Part shown: positions 18,531-27,304 of the stretch, in pieces
Layout: each line of letters opens with the position of its first letter
Numbering within the stretch: the stretch's first letter is position 1
Assembly (NCBI GenBank): GCA_017519975.1
Contig: JAFWRM010000052.1
Location: forward strand, 1 to 44,804
Source of the DNA: Oscillospiraceae bacterium
Lineage (GTDB): Bacteria; Bacillota; Clostridia; Oscillospirales; Oscillospiraceae
Length of the DNA: 44,804 nucleotides
Direction: 5' to 3'
Translations under genes and position numbers: made by a program
The notes under the pieces: generated by a model
The model's database searches: none
What the model saw: only the letters and a program-made list of their open reading frames with translations
What the model was told of the DNA's origin: nothing

Positions 18531-19444
18531 ACGGTCACCTCCAGTAGCATCAGGATGAGAGCCATCCGGATGTATTTTCCGTTCAGCACCTGCTTGAAAT
18601 AGCACGCCCGCGGGTCGCTGTCCACCGCGGTGGAGATCTCGTTGACGCGGGGCAGCGGGTGCATGACGATCAGATCGCTTTTTGCCGTTTTCAGCTTTTC
18701 CGGAGTCAGAATGTAGCTGTCCTTCAGACGGAGATAATCCGCCTCGTTGAAGAAGCGCTCGCGCTGTACGCGGGTCATGTACAGAATGTCCAGCTTGGGC
18801 ATGGCGCCTTCCAGATCGGTCGTCTCCTCATAGGGGATGTGACGGCGGTCCAGGATCTCGCTCCGCACGTTCTCGGGGATGCGCAGCTCCTCCGGGGAGA
18901 TCAGAACGAAGCGGATGTTCTCGTAACGGGACATGGCGCTGATCAGCGAGTGGACGGTGCGGCCGAACTTGAGGTCGCCGCAGCAGCCGATGGTCAGCGT
19001 GTCCAGCCGGCCCTTCTCCCGCTGGATGGTCAGCAGGTCCGCCAGCGTCTGGGTGGGGTGGTTGTGACCGCCGTCGCCGGCGTTGATCACCGGAATGTGG
19101 GCGAAGGTGGAGGCCACCAGAGGGGCGCCCTCCTTGAAATGGCGCATGGCCACGATGTCCGCGAAGCATTCCACGGTGCGGACGGTGTCCGCTACGCTCT
19201 CGCCCTTGGCGGCGGAGCTGTTGCCGGCGTCGGAAAAGCCGATCACGCTGCCGCCCAGCTCCAGCATGGCGGACTCAAAGCTCAGCCGCGTCCGGGTGGA
19301 GGGCTCGTAGAACAGGGTGGCCAGCTTTTTCCCGTGGCAGGCCTCCGCGTATTTTTCCGGGTGGGCGATGATGTCCTGCGCCGTGGCGATAAGGGAATCC
19401 AGCTCGGCGAGGGAAAGATCGGTGATGTCGATCAGGCTTCTCAT
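18527..19444 (-). CDS. pyrB: Aspartate carbamoyltransferase catalytic chain
   Basis: Joins carbamoyl phosphate and aspartate, the first committed step of pyrimidine synthesis. The 305-aa protein starts [16 protein letters not shown] and shows the carbamoyl-phosphate site STRTRLSFE near residue 51, the K/GES loop ([12 protein letters not shown]), [12 protein letters not shown] and the aspartate-site segment [10 protein letters not shown]. It overlaps pyrE and pyrI by four bases on either side, so the catalytic and regulatory subunits are translationally coupled. Confidence 0.97.
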   Translation of the reverse strand: MRSLIDITDLSLAELDSLIATAQDIIAHPEKYAEACHGKKLATLFYEPSTRTRLSFESAMLELGGSVIGFSDAGNSSAAKGESVADTVRTVECFADIVAMRHFKEGAPLVASTFAHIPVINAGDGGHNHPTQTLADLLTIQREKGRLDTLTIGCCGDLKFGRTVHSLISAMSRYENIRFVLISPEELRIPENVRSEILDRRHIPYEETTDLEGAMPKLDILYMTRVQRERFFNEADYLRLKDSYILTPEKLKTAKSDLIVMHPLPRVNEISTAVDSDPRACYFKQVLNGKYIRMALILMLLEVTV

Positions 19445-20079
19445 CGGGCGCCTCCGATCCAGCTTTCGTCCGAGGGGTCGTCACGGAAGGCGATCAGCCG
19501 GCGCACGTCCTCCGGGCGGATGTACCCGGTCTCTGCGGCGGCGGCGGCAATGGTGTCGAAGTCCGTGAGGCTCACGTTTCTGAGCCCGGCTTCCGCCAGC
19601 CGCTCCAGCCCCTTCTTCATGCCGTAGGTGAAGATGCTGACGATGCCCAGCACCTCCGCGCCGGCTTCCCGCAGGGCGTCGGCCACGTCCAGCACGCTGC
19701 CGGCGGTGGAGATCAGGTCCTCGATGATCACGACCTTCTCACCGGCCTCCAGCTTTCCCTCGATGCGGTTGCGGCGGCCGTGGTCCTTGTTCCCGCTGCG
19801 CACGTAGCCCATGGGCAGTCCCAGGATGTGGCCGGCGATGGCGGCGTGTGCGATGCCCGCGGTGCTGGTGCCCATCAGCACCTGGCACTCGGGGAATTCC
19901 CGCTTCACCGTCTCGGCGATGGCGTTCTCCACCATGTCGCGCACCGCGGGAGCGGTGAGGATCAGGCGGTTGTCGCAGTAGACGGGGCTCTTGATGCCGC
20001 TGGCCCAGGTGAACGGTTCGTCCGGACGGAAGAACACGGCGCCGATGGACAGCAGCCCTTTTGCGATCTCAGTTTTCAT
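19441..20079 (-). CDS. pyrE: Orotate phosphoribosyltransferase
   Basis: Converts orotate and PRPP to OMP. The 212-aa protein begins [17 protein letters not shown] and includes the N-terminal [13 protein letters not shown] loop, the flexible catalytic loop ([15 protein letters not shown]) and the PRPP-binding motif [20 protein letters not shown] precedes the ATG at 20079, which excludes an upstream in-frame extension inside pyrF. The stop overlaps the pyrB ATG by four bases. Confidence 0.96.
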   Translation of the reverse strand: MKTEIAKGLLSIGAVFFRPDEPFTWASGIKSPVYCDNRLILTAPAVRDMVENAIAETVKREFPECQVLMGTSTAGIAHAAIAGHILGLPMGYVRSGNKDHGRRNRIEGKLEAGEKVVIIEDLISTAGSVLDVADALREAGAEVLGIVSIFTYGMKKGLERLAEAGLRNVSLTDFDTIAAAAAETGYIRPEDVRRLIAFRDDPSDESWIGGAR

Positions 20080-20108
20080 GGCAGTACTCCTATCTGTAAG
20101 CCTGTGGT

Positions 20109-20813
20109 TCAGGCGTTGTCGACAAATTCCTTCAGGCAGCGGCGGTAGGCGGCGGCGGGATCCTCCGCCGTCGTGATCGGGCGGCCGACCACGATGTAGT
20201 CGGAGCCGATCTGTCTGGCCAGGGCGGGCGTGGTGACCCGGGCCTGATCGTCCTTCGCGCTGTCGGCAAAGCGGATGCCGGGCGTTACGGTCAGGAAGCC
20301 CGCGCCGCAGGTCTCGTGCACCTTTCCGGCCTCCAGCGGCGAGCACACCACGCCGTCCAGTCCCGCGTCCCGGGCGTTGGCGGCGTACCGCATCACCACT
20401 TCGGCGATCGGCGCGTCGATCAGCAGCTCCCGGCGCATCCGTTCCTCATCGGTGGAGGTGAGCTGGGTCACGGCGATCAGCAGCGGGCGGGAGCCGTCCG
20501 GGCGGGTCAGCCCCTCCAGAGCCGCCTCCATCATGGCGCGGGTCCCGGCGGCGTGCACGTTCACCATGTCCACGTCCAGGCCGCTCAGGACGGCCATCGC
20601 CTTTTTTACGGTGTTGGGTATGTCGTGAAGCTTCAGATCCAGAAAGATTCTGTGGCCGCGGGCCTTCACCTCGCGCACCACGTCCGGCCCCAGAGCGTAG
20701 AACATCTCCATGCCGATCTTCACGAAGGGCTTTTCTTCCGGAAAACGGTCCAGAAAGGCCGTCAGCTTTTCCCTGCTGTCAAAGTCGCAGGCTACGATCA
20801 CGTCTTTTCCCAT
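20109..20813 (-). CDS. pyrF: Orotidine-5'-phosphate decarboxylase
   Basis: Decarboxylates OMP to UMP, the last step of the pathway. The 234-aa product belongs to the group I bacterial form: [27 protein letters not shown] and the active-site [15 protein letters not shown] with the catalytic Lys between two Asp. The C-terminal [14 protein letters not shown] and [10 protein letters not shown] bind phosphate. The start overlaps the pyrD stop (TGATG); a 29-base gap separates it from pyrE. Confidence 0.97.
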   Translation of the reverse strand: MGKDVIVACDFDSREKLTAFLDRFPEEKPFVKIGMEMFYALGPDVVREVKARGHRIFLDLKLHDIPNTVKKAMAVLSGLDVDMVNVHAAGTRAMMEAALEGLTRPDGSRPLLIAVTQLTSTDEERMRRELLIDAPIAEVVMRYAANARDAGLDGVVCSPLEAGKVHETCGAGFLTVTPGIRFADSAKDDQARVTTPALARQIGSDYIVVGRPITTAEDPAAAYRRCLKEFVDNA

Positions 20814-21724
20814 CAGTGGGCGCCTCCTATGATCTCCTCAAGGGAGTTGATATGCAGCTTTTCCATCACCCGGGGCAGATCCTCGATGATGGTTTTGCAC
20901 GCGAAGGGGTCGACGAGGTTGGCGGCCCCCACCTGCACGGCGGTGGCTCCGGCCAGCATCATCTCGATCACGTCCTCCGCGCTGGTCACGCCGCCCAGCC
21001 CGATCACGGGGATGGAGACGGCCTCGTACACCTGCCACACCATGCGCAGGGCGATGGGGAACACGGCGGGGCCGGACAGACCGCCCGTCACGTTGGCGAG
21101 GATCGGCCTCCGCTTCTTCAGATCCAGCCGCAGGCCCATCAGGGTGTTGATCAGGCTCACGCCGTCGGCGCCGCCCTCCTCGCAGGCCTTCGCGATGGCG
21201 GCGATGTCCGTCACGTTGGGGGACAGCTTCATGATCACGGGCTTGGTGGTCACGGCCTTTACGGCCTTCGTCACCGCCAGGGCCGACGCCGGGTCGGTGC
21301 CGAAGCTCATGCCGCCGTTGTGCACGTTCGGGCAGCTGATGTTGACCTCGATCCAGCCCACCTGCTCCTGGCCGTCGATGCGCGCGCAGTTGGCCACGTA
21401 TTCCTCCTCGGAAAAGCCGCTGATGTTGGCCATCACCGGTTTGCGGAAGACCCGGCGCAGCTTCGGCAGCTCCTCGCTGATCACGGCGTCGATGCCCGGG
21501 TTCTGCAGGCCGACGGAGTTCAGCATGCCGGAGGGCGTTTCCGCGATGCGCGGGGTGGGGTTGCCGTACCGGGGCTCCCGGGTAGTCCCCTTGAAGCTGA
21601 AGGTGCCCAGCAGATTGATGTCGTACCATTCGGCGAACTCATATCCGAAGCCGAAGGTGCCGCTGGCGGGGATCACCGGATTGTCCAGCGGGATCCCGCA
21701 CAGGGTCACGCAGGTGTTTACCAT
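20813..21724 (-). CDS. pyrD: Dihydroorotate dehydrogenase type 1B, catalytic subunit
   Basis: Oxidises dihydroorotate to orotate with FMN and passes electrons to PyrK. The 303-aa protein shows [13 protein letters not shown] near the N-terminus, the active-site Cys in [12 protein letters not shown] (class 1 enzymes use Cys as base), KLSPNVTDI and the phosphate-binding [22 protein letters not shown]. Pairing with pyrK directly upstream marks it as the NAD-linked 1B heterotetramer, suited to anaerobes. It overlaps pyrK by seven bases. Confidence 0.96.
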   Translation of the reverse strand: MVNTCVTLCGIPLDNPVIPASGTFGFGYEFAEWYDINLLGTFSFKGTTREPRYGNPTPRIAETPSGMLNSVGLQNPGIDAVISEELPKLRRVFRKPVMANISGFSEEEYVANCARIDGQEQVGWIEVNISCPNVHNGGMSFGTDPASALAVTKAVKAVTTKPVIMKLSPNVTDIAAIAKACEEGGADGVSLINTLMGLRLDLKKRRPILANVTGGLSGPAVFPIALRMVWQVYEAVSIPVIGLGGVTSAEDVIEMMLAGATAVQVGAANLVDPFACKTIIEDLPRVMEKLHINSLEEIIGGAH

Positions 21725-22449
21725 ACGATCTCCTCCTTTGTCAGAACGGGGCCGTCCCGGCAGATGCGCTTGTTTCCGTATTTCGTGCGGCAGGTGCAGC
21801 CCACGCAGGCGCCGAAACCGCAGCCCATGCGTTCCTCGAAGCTGAACTGCCCGTCCGTCACGGAGCGGTCGTATACGGCCTTCAGCATGGGGCCGGGGCC
21901 GCAGGTGTAGAAGTACGTGCAGGCCAGCCCGTCCATCGCGTCGGTCACGAAGCCCTTCACCCCGCGGGAGCCGTCGGCGGTGGCTACGATCACGCAGGCT
22001 CCGAGTTCACGGAAAGCCTCCTCGTAGAAGACCTCGCCGGCGGTGTTGAAGCCGAGGATCGCGGTCACGTGCTTTCCCTGCTCCGTCAGCTTTCTGGCCA
22101 GCAGGTACATGGGCGGAACGCCGGCCCCGCCGCCGATCAGCAGCGGTTCGCTGCCGGACCGGCTCAGATCGTACCCGTTGCCCAGCCCGGTGAGCAGCTC
22201 CAGCGCCTCGCCCTCTTCCATGCGCGACAGCTTTTCCGTCCCGGCGCCCACGACCTTGTAGATCAGGGTCAGATAGCCCGGGCGGCAGTCGCATACGGAG
22301 ATGGGGCGCCGCAGATAGAAGCCGTCGATGCGGATGTTCACGAAACGGCCCGGCACGTCCAGACCCTCGGTATCCCCGCAGAGCGTCAGCTCGTAGGTGT
22401 TGTCCGCCAGCAGCCGCTGGGCCGCGACGGTGAAAACGCTTTTCTTCAT
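21718..22449 (-). CDS. pyrK: Dihydroorotate dehydrogenase electron transfer subunit
   Basis: Carries electrons from PyrD to NAD+. The 243-aa protein has a FAD-binding domain (RFVNIRIDGFYLRRPISVCD), an NAD-binding domain (GGGAGVPPMYLLARKL) and a C-terminal [2Fe-2S] cluster motif (GCGFGACVGCTC, with a last Cys in RICRDGP). The ATG at 22449 overlaps the pyrC stop by four bases; the in-frame extension upstream lies inside pyrC and is rejected. Confidence 0.96.
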   Translation of the reverse strand: MKKSVFTVAAQRLLADNTYELTLCGDTEGLDVPGRFVNIRIDGFYLRRPISVCDCRPGYLTLIYKVVGAGTEKLSRMEEGEALELLTGLGNGYDLSRSGSEPLLIGGGAGVPPMYLLARKLTEQGKHVTAILGFNTAGEVFYEEAFRELGACVIVATADGSRGVKGFVTDAMDGLACTYFYTCGPGPMLKAVYDRSVTDGQFSFEERMGCGFGACVGCTCRTKYGNKRICRDGPVLTKEEIVW

Positions 22450-23711
22450 GGTTCCCTCCAGACGATATGGTCGCCGAAAACGGTCATTCTGCACCGGCCG
22501 CAGACCGTCATGCCCGAAAACGGGCTGCTTCTGCCCATGGACAGGAACTCGGCCGGATCGATGGCGTACGATTCGTTCAGATCGAATACGGTAAAGTCCG
22601 CCCTCTCACCGGCGCGGATCGTGCCGCCGCCCAGGCCGAAGCGGGCGCGGGGATTGGCGATCAGCTTTTCCAGCAGCTGCTCCAGAGAGATCACGCCCGT
22701 TTTCACCAGCTCGGTGTACAGTACGGGGAAGGCGGTCTCCAGTCCCACGATGCCGTTGGCGCTGCCGGCCAGACCCCGGGATTTTTCCTCGGCGGAGTGA
22801 GGGGCGTGGTCCGTGGCGATGATGCCGATGGTGCCGTCCTTCAGGCCCTGCCGCAGGGCGTCCCGGTCCTCGCGGGAACGGATGGGAGGATTCATGCGGA
22901 ACCGGCCGTCGTCCTGAAGCTGCTCGTCGCAGAACACAAGGTAGTGGGGAGCCGTCTCACAGGTGACGTCCGCGCCGCGGGCCTGAGCCTCACGGATGAT
23001 CCGGACGGATTCCTTCGTGGAAACGTGGCATACGTGGTAGGGGCAGCCCGTTTTTTCCGCCAGGATCACGTCCCGGGCGATGGGGCCCCATTCGCTTTCC
23101 GAGCAGATGCCCGGCAGCCCGTGCTCAGCGGCGTACACGCCGTCGTGCACGCATCCGCCGCGCAGCAGGCTCTCGTCCTCGCAGTGGGCGGCGATCAGCT
23201 TTCCCGCCGCCTTCACGCGGCGCATGGCCTGTTCCATCATGGCGCCGTTCTGCACGCCCTTGCCGTCGTCGGAGAAGGCGACGACGGAGGAAGCCAGTCC
23301 CTCGACGTCCGCCATGGTCCGGCCCTTTTCCCCGACGGTGATGGCGCCGTAGGGATGCACGGCGATCACGGCGCCGCGGTCGATGGCGGCCAGTTCGGCC
23401 GCCAGGTGCTCCGGGCTGTCCGGCACCGGATCCAGATTGGGCATGGCGCACACGGCGGTGTATCCTCCCCGGGCGGCGGCCGCCGTCCCGGAGGCGATGG
23501 TCTCCTTATAAGAAAAACCCGGCTCCCGCAGATGAACGTGAACGTCTGCAAAGCCGGGAAAGGCGGTCATGCCGCCGCAGGAAACGGTATCGAAGGAAAG
23601 ATCGCCGGGCGCCTCACCGACGGAGACGACCACGCCGTCAACGACGGCAATGCAGCCGTCGACCCAGCCGTCGCCCGTATAGATATGAAGATCGTCCAGT
23701 CGCAGCTTCAT
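22446..23711 (-). CDS. pyrC: Dihydroorotase, class I
   Basis: Closes carbamoyl aspartate to dihydroorotate. The 421-aa zinc hydrolase has HVHLREPG near residue 60, the AAARGGYTAVCAMPN segment, the zinc His residues in AHCEDE and HVCHVSTKES, and the catalytic Asp in TDHAPH. It is the first gene of the pyr operon. A TAGAAT -10-like box (plus strand ATTCTA at 23741-23746) lies about 30 bases upstream but has no clear -35; the leader is too short for a PyrR-type attenuator. GGAAAGGA precedes the ATG. Confidence 0.96.
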   Translation of the reverse strand: MKLRLDDLHIYTGDGWVDGCIAVVDGVVVSVGEAPGDLSFDTVSCGGMTAFPGFADVHVHLREPGFSYKETIASGTAAAARGGYTAVCAMPNLDPVPDSPEHLAAELAAIDRGAVIAVHPYGAITVGEKGRTMADVEGLASSVVAFSDDGKGVQNGAMMEQAMRRVKAAGKLIAAHCEDESLLRGGCVHDGVYAAEHGLPGICSESEWGPIARDVILAEKTGCPYHVCHVSTKESVRIIREAQARGADVTCETAPHYLVFCDEQLQDDGRFRMNPPIRSREDRDALRQGLKDGTIGIIATDHAPHSAEEKSRGLAGSANGIVGLETAFPVLYTELVKTGVISLEQLLEKLIANPRARFGLGGGTIRAGERADFTVFDLNESYAIDPAEFLSMGRSSPFSGMTVCGRCRMTVFGDHIVWREP

Positions 23712-23796
23712 AGGGGTGGTTCCTTTCCATAAACTGGTTCATTCTATCACGTTGCGGGAGAAAAGGGAATACCCGGAGAAAGGAAAAATAAAGTGC

Positions 23797-23825
23797 TTGC
23801 AAAAGCCGCAGGGCTGTTGTATAAT
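23797..23825 (+). promoter_or_regulatory. Promoter of tRNA-Val
   Basis: TTGCAA at 23797-23802 and TATAAT at 23820-23825, spacer 17, thirteen bases before the mature tRNA 5' end. It diverges from the pyr operon. Confidence 0.85.
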
Positions 23826-23838
23826 CATCCTTGCCTTT

Positions 23839-23915
23839 GGAGGCTTAGCTCAGCAGGCTAGAGCGCATGCTTCACACGCATGAGGTCGACGGTTCGAGCC
23901 CGCCAGTCTCCACCA
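23839..23915 (+). tRNA. tRNA-Val (anticodon CAC), CCA encoded
   Basis: A complete 77-base cloverleaf: acceptor GGAGGCT/AGTCTCC (one G-U pair), D stem GCTC/GAGC, anticodon stem CATGC/GCATG with loop TTCACAC (anticodon CAC, reading GTG), five-base variable loop and T loop TTCGAGC. The 3' CCA is encoded. The T stem GACGG/CCGCC contains an A-C mismatch at the 50-64 pair, which is unusual but does not break the fold. It stands alone, with its own promoter and terminator. Confidence 0.93.
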
Positions 23916-23958
23916 AAGCGAAGATCCTGTCGAATGAAATCGGCAGGATCTTCGCTTT
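23915..23958 (+). terminator. Terminator after tRNA-Val
   Basis: AAAGCGAAGATCCTG (23915-23929) pairs perfectly with CAGGATCTTCGCTTT (23944-23958), extended by three inner pairs. The following GTATTATTCATTTTT is T-rich. From here to 24063 only AT-rich sequence with ATTCATT-like repeats is seen, no gene. Confidence 0.85.
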
Positions 23959-24063
23959 GTATTATTCATTTTTAAGTTTTCAATATTCATTATTCAGTAT
24001 TACGACAGGCTCTTCCGCCCGTGGCCGCATCCGGTCATGGTTTTTTCATTTTTTTCTCTTTTT

Positions 24064-24095
24064 TTGAACACAGAACCATAACATCGTGTTATACT
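24064..24095 (+). promoter_or_regulatory. Putative regulated promoter of the first glycyl radical enzyme
   Basis: TATACT at 24090-24095 is the -10 candidate. TTGAAC at 24064-24069 is the only -35-like element, but the spacer is 20, too long for a strong constitutive promoter. A perfect inverted repeat ATAACA-TCG-TGTTAT (24078-24092) overlaps the -10 and is a candidate operator. The 24085-24093 core CGTGTTATA is repeated at the -10 of the second glycyl radical enzyme promoter. Confidence 0.5.
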
Positions 24096-24132
24096 GAAAA
24101 GAGAAGAATCACGCCCCGAAGGAGGAACCGAC

Positions 24133-26583
24133 ATGTATAAGCTTAAACCCATGACCGAACGCGTGAAGAAAACGCGGGAAAAGTACCGCAGCACCACGCC
24201 GCGGGTGGATATTTCCCGCTATCGGCTCATCACCGAGTTCTATCAGCAGAACCCCGGGCTGAGCGGTCAGCTGCTCAGGGCCAACGCCATGAGGTACATT
24301 TACGAGAACATCCCGCTGAGGGTGGAGGATGAGGACGTCATCGTCGGCGCTCTGGGCGCCACCTACCGCTCCTGCTCGTATTATCCCGAGTACGGCGCGA
24401 GCACGCTCGCCAACGAGATCCGGACGGGCAACATCTCCACCCGGAAATACGACCCCTACACCATCGACCCGGAGGACGGGCAGTACGTGATGGATACGGC
24501 CGAATTCTGGGATAAGAACTGCCTGCGCGCCAGAACGAACGCCTACCTGATGGACGGCTTCCTGGCCCACGACGGCTCCGGGACCACCACGCAGCGGGCG
24601 TCGCACCCGGACGGGGGCCCCGTGGGGCACCTGTGCACCAACTACAACCGGGCCATCCGCAAGGGCTTCGGCGCCATCAAGGCCGAGGCGGAGGAGAAGA
24701 TGCGCGCGATCGAGGAGGCCGGCGCCTACGGCGACAGCATCGAGAAATACTATTTCTACAAGTCCGTCGCCATCGTGTGCGACGGCATGATCACGCTGAC
24801 GAAGCGCTACGCCCGGAAGGTGGAGGAGATGGCCGCCGCGGAGACGCGGCCCGAGAGGAAGGCGGAGCTGGAAATGATGGCCCGGACCCTCAACTGGGTC
24901 ACGGAGAATCCGGCGCGGAACTTCCACGAGGCGCTGCAGGGCCTGTTCCTGTATCAGATCTGCCTGGCGCTCGAAGGCAACATGCACGGCATGAGCTGGG
25001 GCCGTCTGGACCAGTACCTGGGTGATTATTACGAAAAGGATATCGCCGACGGCACCCTGACGCCGGAATACGCGCAGGAGATGCTGGACCTGTTCTACCT
25101 CAAGGTGGCGGAAATGAACAAGTTCTGGGGCGACTCCGGCGAATACGGCGTGCCGGGCTACACCTCCGGCCAGCTCATCACCATTGGCGGCGTGGACCCC
25201 GAAACGGGGGAGGACGCGGCCAACGAGGTGACCTTCATGTGTCTGCAGGCCTCCGGCCGCCTGGTGCTGCACGATCCCCCAACGGCGCTGCGCATCCATA
25301 AGAACATGTCCGACGAGCTGTGGGAGGCCGGTATCGAGACCACCAAGATCTGCGGCGGCGTGCCCAGTCTGGAAAACGACGAGGTCATCATCCCGTCCCT
25401 TCTGGACCGCGGTCTTCCCCTGAAGAGCGCCCGGAACTACTGCCTTGTGGGCTGTGTGGAACCCGGCGGCTGCGGCGACGAGTGGAGCGCCTGCGGCGGC
25501 ACCGGCGGCGGTGACTTTTTCAACATGGCCAACGCTCTGATGGTGGGCATCAACAACGGCGTGAACCCCATGCGCGCCTACGACTGGTTCAGCAAGAAGC
25601 CGCTGCCCGCCGTGCAGTCCGGTCCGGCCACCGGTTATCTGAAGGATTTCACCTCCTTCGACCAGGTGCTGGACGCCTATCGGCAGCAGGTGGAATTCTT
25701 CGTGAAGATGCACATCAGCCTGACCAACAGCTTTGAGTACGTCGCCCGCCAGTTCATGCCCCTGCCGGTGGTCTCCTCCACCATGGAAGGATGCATGGAG
25801 AAGGGAGCCGACGTCATGTGGGGCGGCGCGAAATACAACTCCACCGGCATCGCCGGCGTGGGCATCGGCAACCTGGCCGACTCGCTGCAGATGATCAAGC
25901 GCCTGTGCTTCGATGAAAAGACGAAGAGGTGCACGCCCGCGGAGATGTACGACGCGCTCATGAACAACTGGGAAGGGCACGAGGACCTGTACAACTATAT
26001 TGTGAACGAGGCGCCGCACTACGGCAACGGGGATCCGGAGGCGGACGCCTGGGTCCGCTGGGCCTCCGACGTATTTGCCGAGGCGGTGAAGAAGGGCTCC
26101 AGCATCCGCGGCGGCGGGTGGAGCGCCGGCCTCTGGCCCGTGACCACCAACGTGGCCTTCGGACTGACTACGGCGGCAACCCCCGACGGGAGAAAGAGCG
26201 GCGAGCCGCTGGCCGACGGCATCTCTCCGCGGCAGGGTTCGGATAAGAACGGCCCCACCGGCGTGCTGAGCAGCGTGGGCAACATCGACTGCCGGCAGTT
26301 TGCCAACGGCACGCTGCTGAACCTGAAGTTCAGCCCCAGCTGCCTGAACGGAGCCGACGGGATCGAAAAGCTGCGTCAGCTGCTGAAGACCTATTTCTTC
26401 GACATGATGGGCATGGAGGTGCAGATCAACGTCATCTCCACGGCCACCATGCGGGCAGCCCAGCAGGATCCGGATAAATACAAGGATCTGGTGGTGCGCA
26501 TCGCGGGCTTCTCCGTGTATTTTGTGGAGATGCACCGCACCGGGCAGAACGACCTGATCTCGCGCACCGAACTGAACATGTAA
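24133..26583 (+). CDS. Glycyl radical enzyme of the PFL-like superfamily, unknown substrate
   Basis: An 816-aa anaerobic radical enzyme. The C-terminal glycyl motif is VVRIAGFSVYF with Gly792; the thiyl Cys is C441 in LVGCVEP with E443 as the likely base. A single Cys rather than the Cys-Cys pair of true pyruvate formate-lyase points to a dehydratase, C-N/C-S lyase or decarboxylase-type member (relatives: glycerol and hydroxyproline dehydratases, choline lyase, arylacetate decarboxylases). The N-terminal half carries the family's GHLCTNYNRAIRKGFGAI segment. It starts at an ATG behind AAGGAGG and is followed after 27 bases by a nitroreductase in the same unit. No radical-SAM activase is adjacent. 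Substrate cannot be stated from sequence. Confidence 0.9.
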   Translation: MYKLKPMTERVKKTREKYRSTTPRVDISRYRLITEFYQQNPGLSGQLLRANAMRYIYENIPLRVEDEDVIVGALGATYRSCSYYPEYGASTLANEIRTGNISTRKYDPYTIDPEDGQYVMDTAEFWDKNCLRARTNAYLMDGFLAHDGSGTTTQRASHPDGGPVGHLCTNYNRAIRKGFGAIKAEAEEKMRAIEEAGAYGDSIEKYYFYKSVAIVCDGMITLTKRYARKVEEMAAAETRPERKAELEMMARTLNWVTENPARNFHEALQGLFLYQICLALEGNMHGMSWGRLDQYLGDYYEKDIADGTLTPEYAQEMLDLFYLKVAEMNKFWGDSGEYGVPGYTSGQLITIGGVDPETGEDAANEVTFMCLQASGRLVLHDPPTALRIHKNMSDELWEAGIETTKICGGVPSLENDEVIIPSLLDRGLPLKSARNYCLVGCVEPGGCGDEWSACGGTGGGDFFNMANALMVGINNGVNPMRAYDWFSKKPLPAVQSGPATGYLKDFTSFDQVLDAYRQQVEFFVKMHISLTNSFEYVARQFMPLPVVSSTMEGCMEKGADVMWGGAKYNSTGIAGVGIGNLADSLQMIKRLCFDEKTKRCTPAEMYDALMNNWEGHEDLYNYIVNEAPHYGNGDPEADAWVRWASDVFAEAVKKGSSIRGGGWSAGLWPVTTNVAFGLTTAATPDGRKSGEPLADGISPRQGSDKNGPTGVLSSVGNIDCRQFANGTLLNLKFSPSCLNGADGIEKLRQLLKTYFFDMMGMEVQINVISTATMRAAQQDPDKYKDLVVRIAGFSVYFVEMHRTGQNDLISRTELNM

Positions 26584-26610
26584 CGAAACCGCGGGACAAG
26601 GGGAAGAAAA

Positions 26611-27216
26611 ATGGAAGGAAAAGGTCTGATTGGCCTTCTGGAACGCCGACGGTCCTGCCGGAGGTTCACGGCGGAAAAGCTGGACCGCGCGACGGTGGAC
26701 CGCCTGCTGCTGGCGGCGGCCGGCGCTCCGGTGGGGAGCAATCGGAATGAGGATATCCACATCACGGTGGTGGAGGACCGGGCGGTGCTGGATGAGCTGG
26801 CGGTCGCCATGAGGCGCCGGCGGCAGGACGCCGCGGACCTCCGGCTCATCACGGAGAAGATCCCGGACCGGAACGTGGCCGTCCGGGACGGCTTCGACCC
26901 GTTCTACGGGGCGCCCGTCGTGTTCTTCGTATCCCACCGACGCCAGGATCTGCAGCCGGGCATCGAGTATTCCAACGTGATGAGCGTGGCGATGATGATG
27001 CACCTGCAGGCCACCGAACTCGGTCTGGGCAGCGTGTTCATGTGGGGATCGCTGGAGGCGATGCGCATGTATCCGGAGTACGACCGCACCGAGCTGCTCC
27101 GGCTGCCGGAGGGCTTCCAGCCGCTGCTGGGGCTTGCCGTGGGCCATCCCGCGGCGGACGCGGAGCCGCGGGAACTGGCGCCGGATAAATTCGGGGTGAA
27201 TCGCCTGCCGGAATGA
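26611..27216 (+). CDS. Nitroreductase family FMN oxidoreductase
   Basis: A 201-aa protein of the nitroreductase fold, usually a dimeric FMN enzyme using NAD(P)H. The N-terminal LLERRRSCRRFTAEKLD is the FMN-phosphate-binding signature, ALMMHLQATELGLGS-like text (VAMMMHLQATELGLGSVFM) is the central helix, and the C-terminal LGLAVGHP follows. It is probably cotranscribed with the glycyl radical enzyme, 27 bases upstream. It may reduce the product of that enzyme (for example an unsaturated or carbonyl compound), but the family is too broad for a firm call. Confidence 0.85.
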   Translation: MEGKGLIGLLERRRSCRRFTAEKLDRATVDRLLLAAAGAPVGSNRNEDIHITVVEDRAVLDELAVAMRRRRQDAADLRLITEKIPDRNVAVRDGFDPFYGAPVVFFVSHRRQDLQPGIEYSNVMSVAMMMHLQATELGLGSVFMWGSLEAMRMYPEYDRTELLRLPEGFQPLLGLAVGHPAADAEPRELAPDKFGVNRLPE

Positions 27217-27237
27217 GCGGCGCGGACACAGACAGAT

Positions 27238-27279
27238 AAAAAAACGGGAGACGCCCTAGATGGGAGTCTCCCGTTTTTT
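27238..27279. terminator. Bidirectional terminator between convergent operons
   Basis: AAAAAACGGGAGAC (27239-27252) pairs with GTCTCCCGTTTTTT (27266-27279), 14 perfect pairs with poly-A on the left and poly-T on the right. It ends the glycyl radical enzyme-nitroreductase unit on the plus strand and the symporter fusion on the minus strand. Confidence 0.95.
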
Positions 27280-27304
27280 AACTACATCAGATGGCTGTAT
27301 GGGG

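Noticed and set aside
23712-23838. A PyrR-binding attenuator or uracil-type riboswitch before pyrC
   Set aside because: No anti-terminator/terminator pair and too little space between the -10-like box and the start codon.
24133-26583. Naming the first glycyl radical enzyme as pyruvate formate-lyase (pflB)
   Set aside because: The active-site Cys-Cys pair of pyruvate formate-lyase is absent; a single Cys in GCVEP fits other subfamilies. The same holds for the second enzyme (GCQEI).
24109-27147. A 1012-codon open frame on the minus strand opposite the first glycyl radical enzyme
   Set aside because: It is the antisense of two genes with clear domains; its product is rich in His, Arg, Ala and Gly with no domain, a by-product of GC-rich codon third positions.
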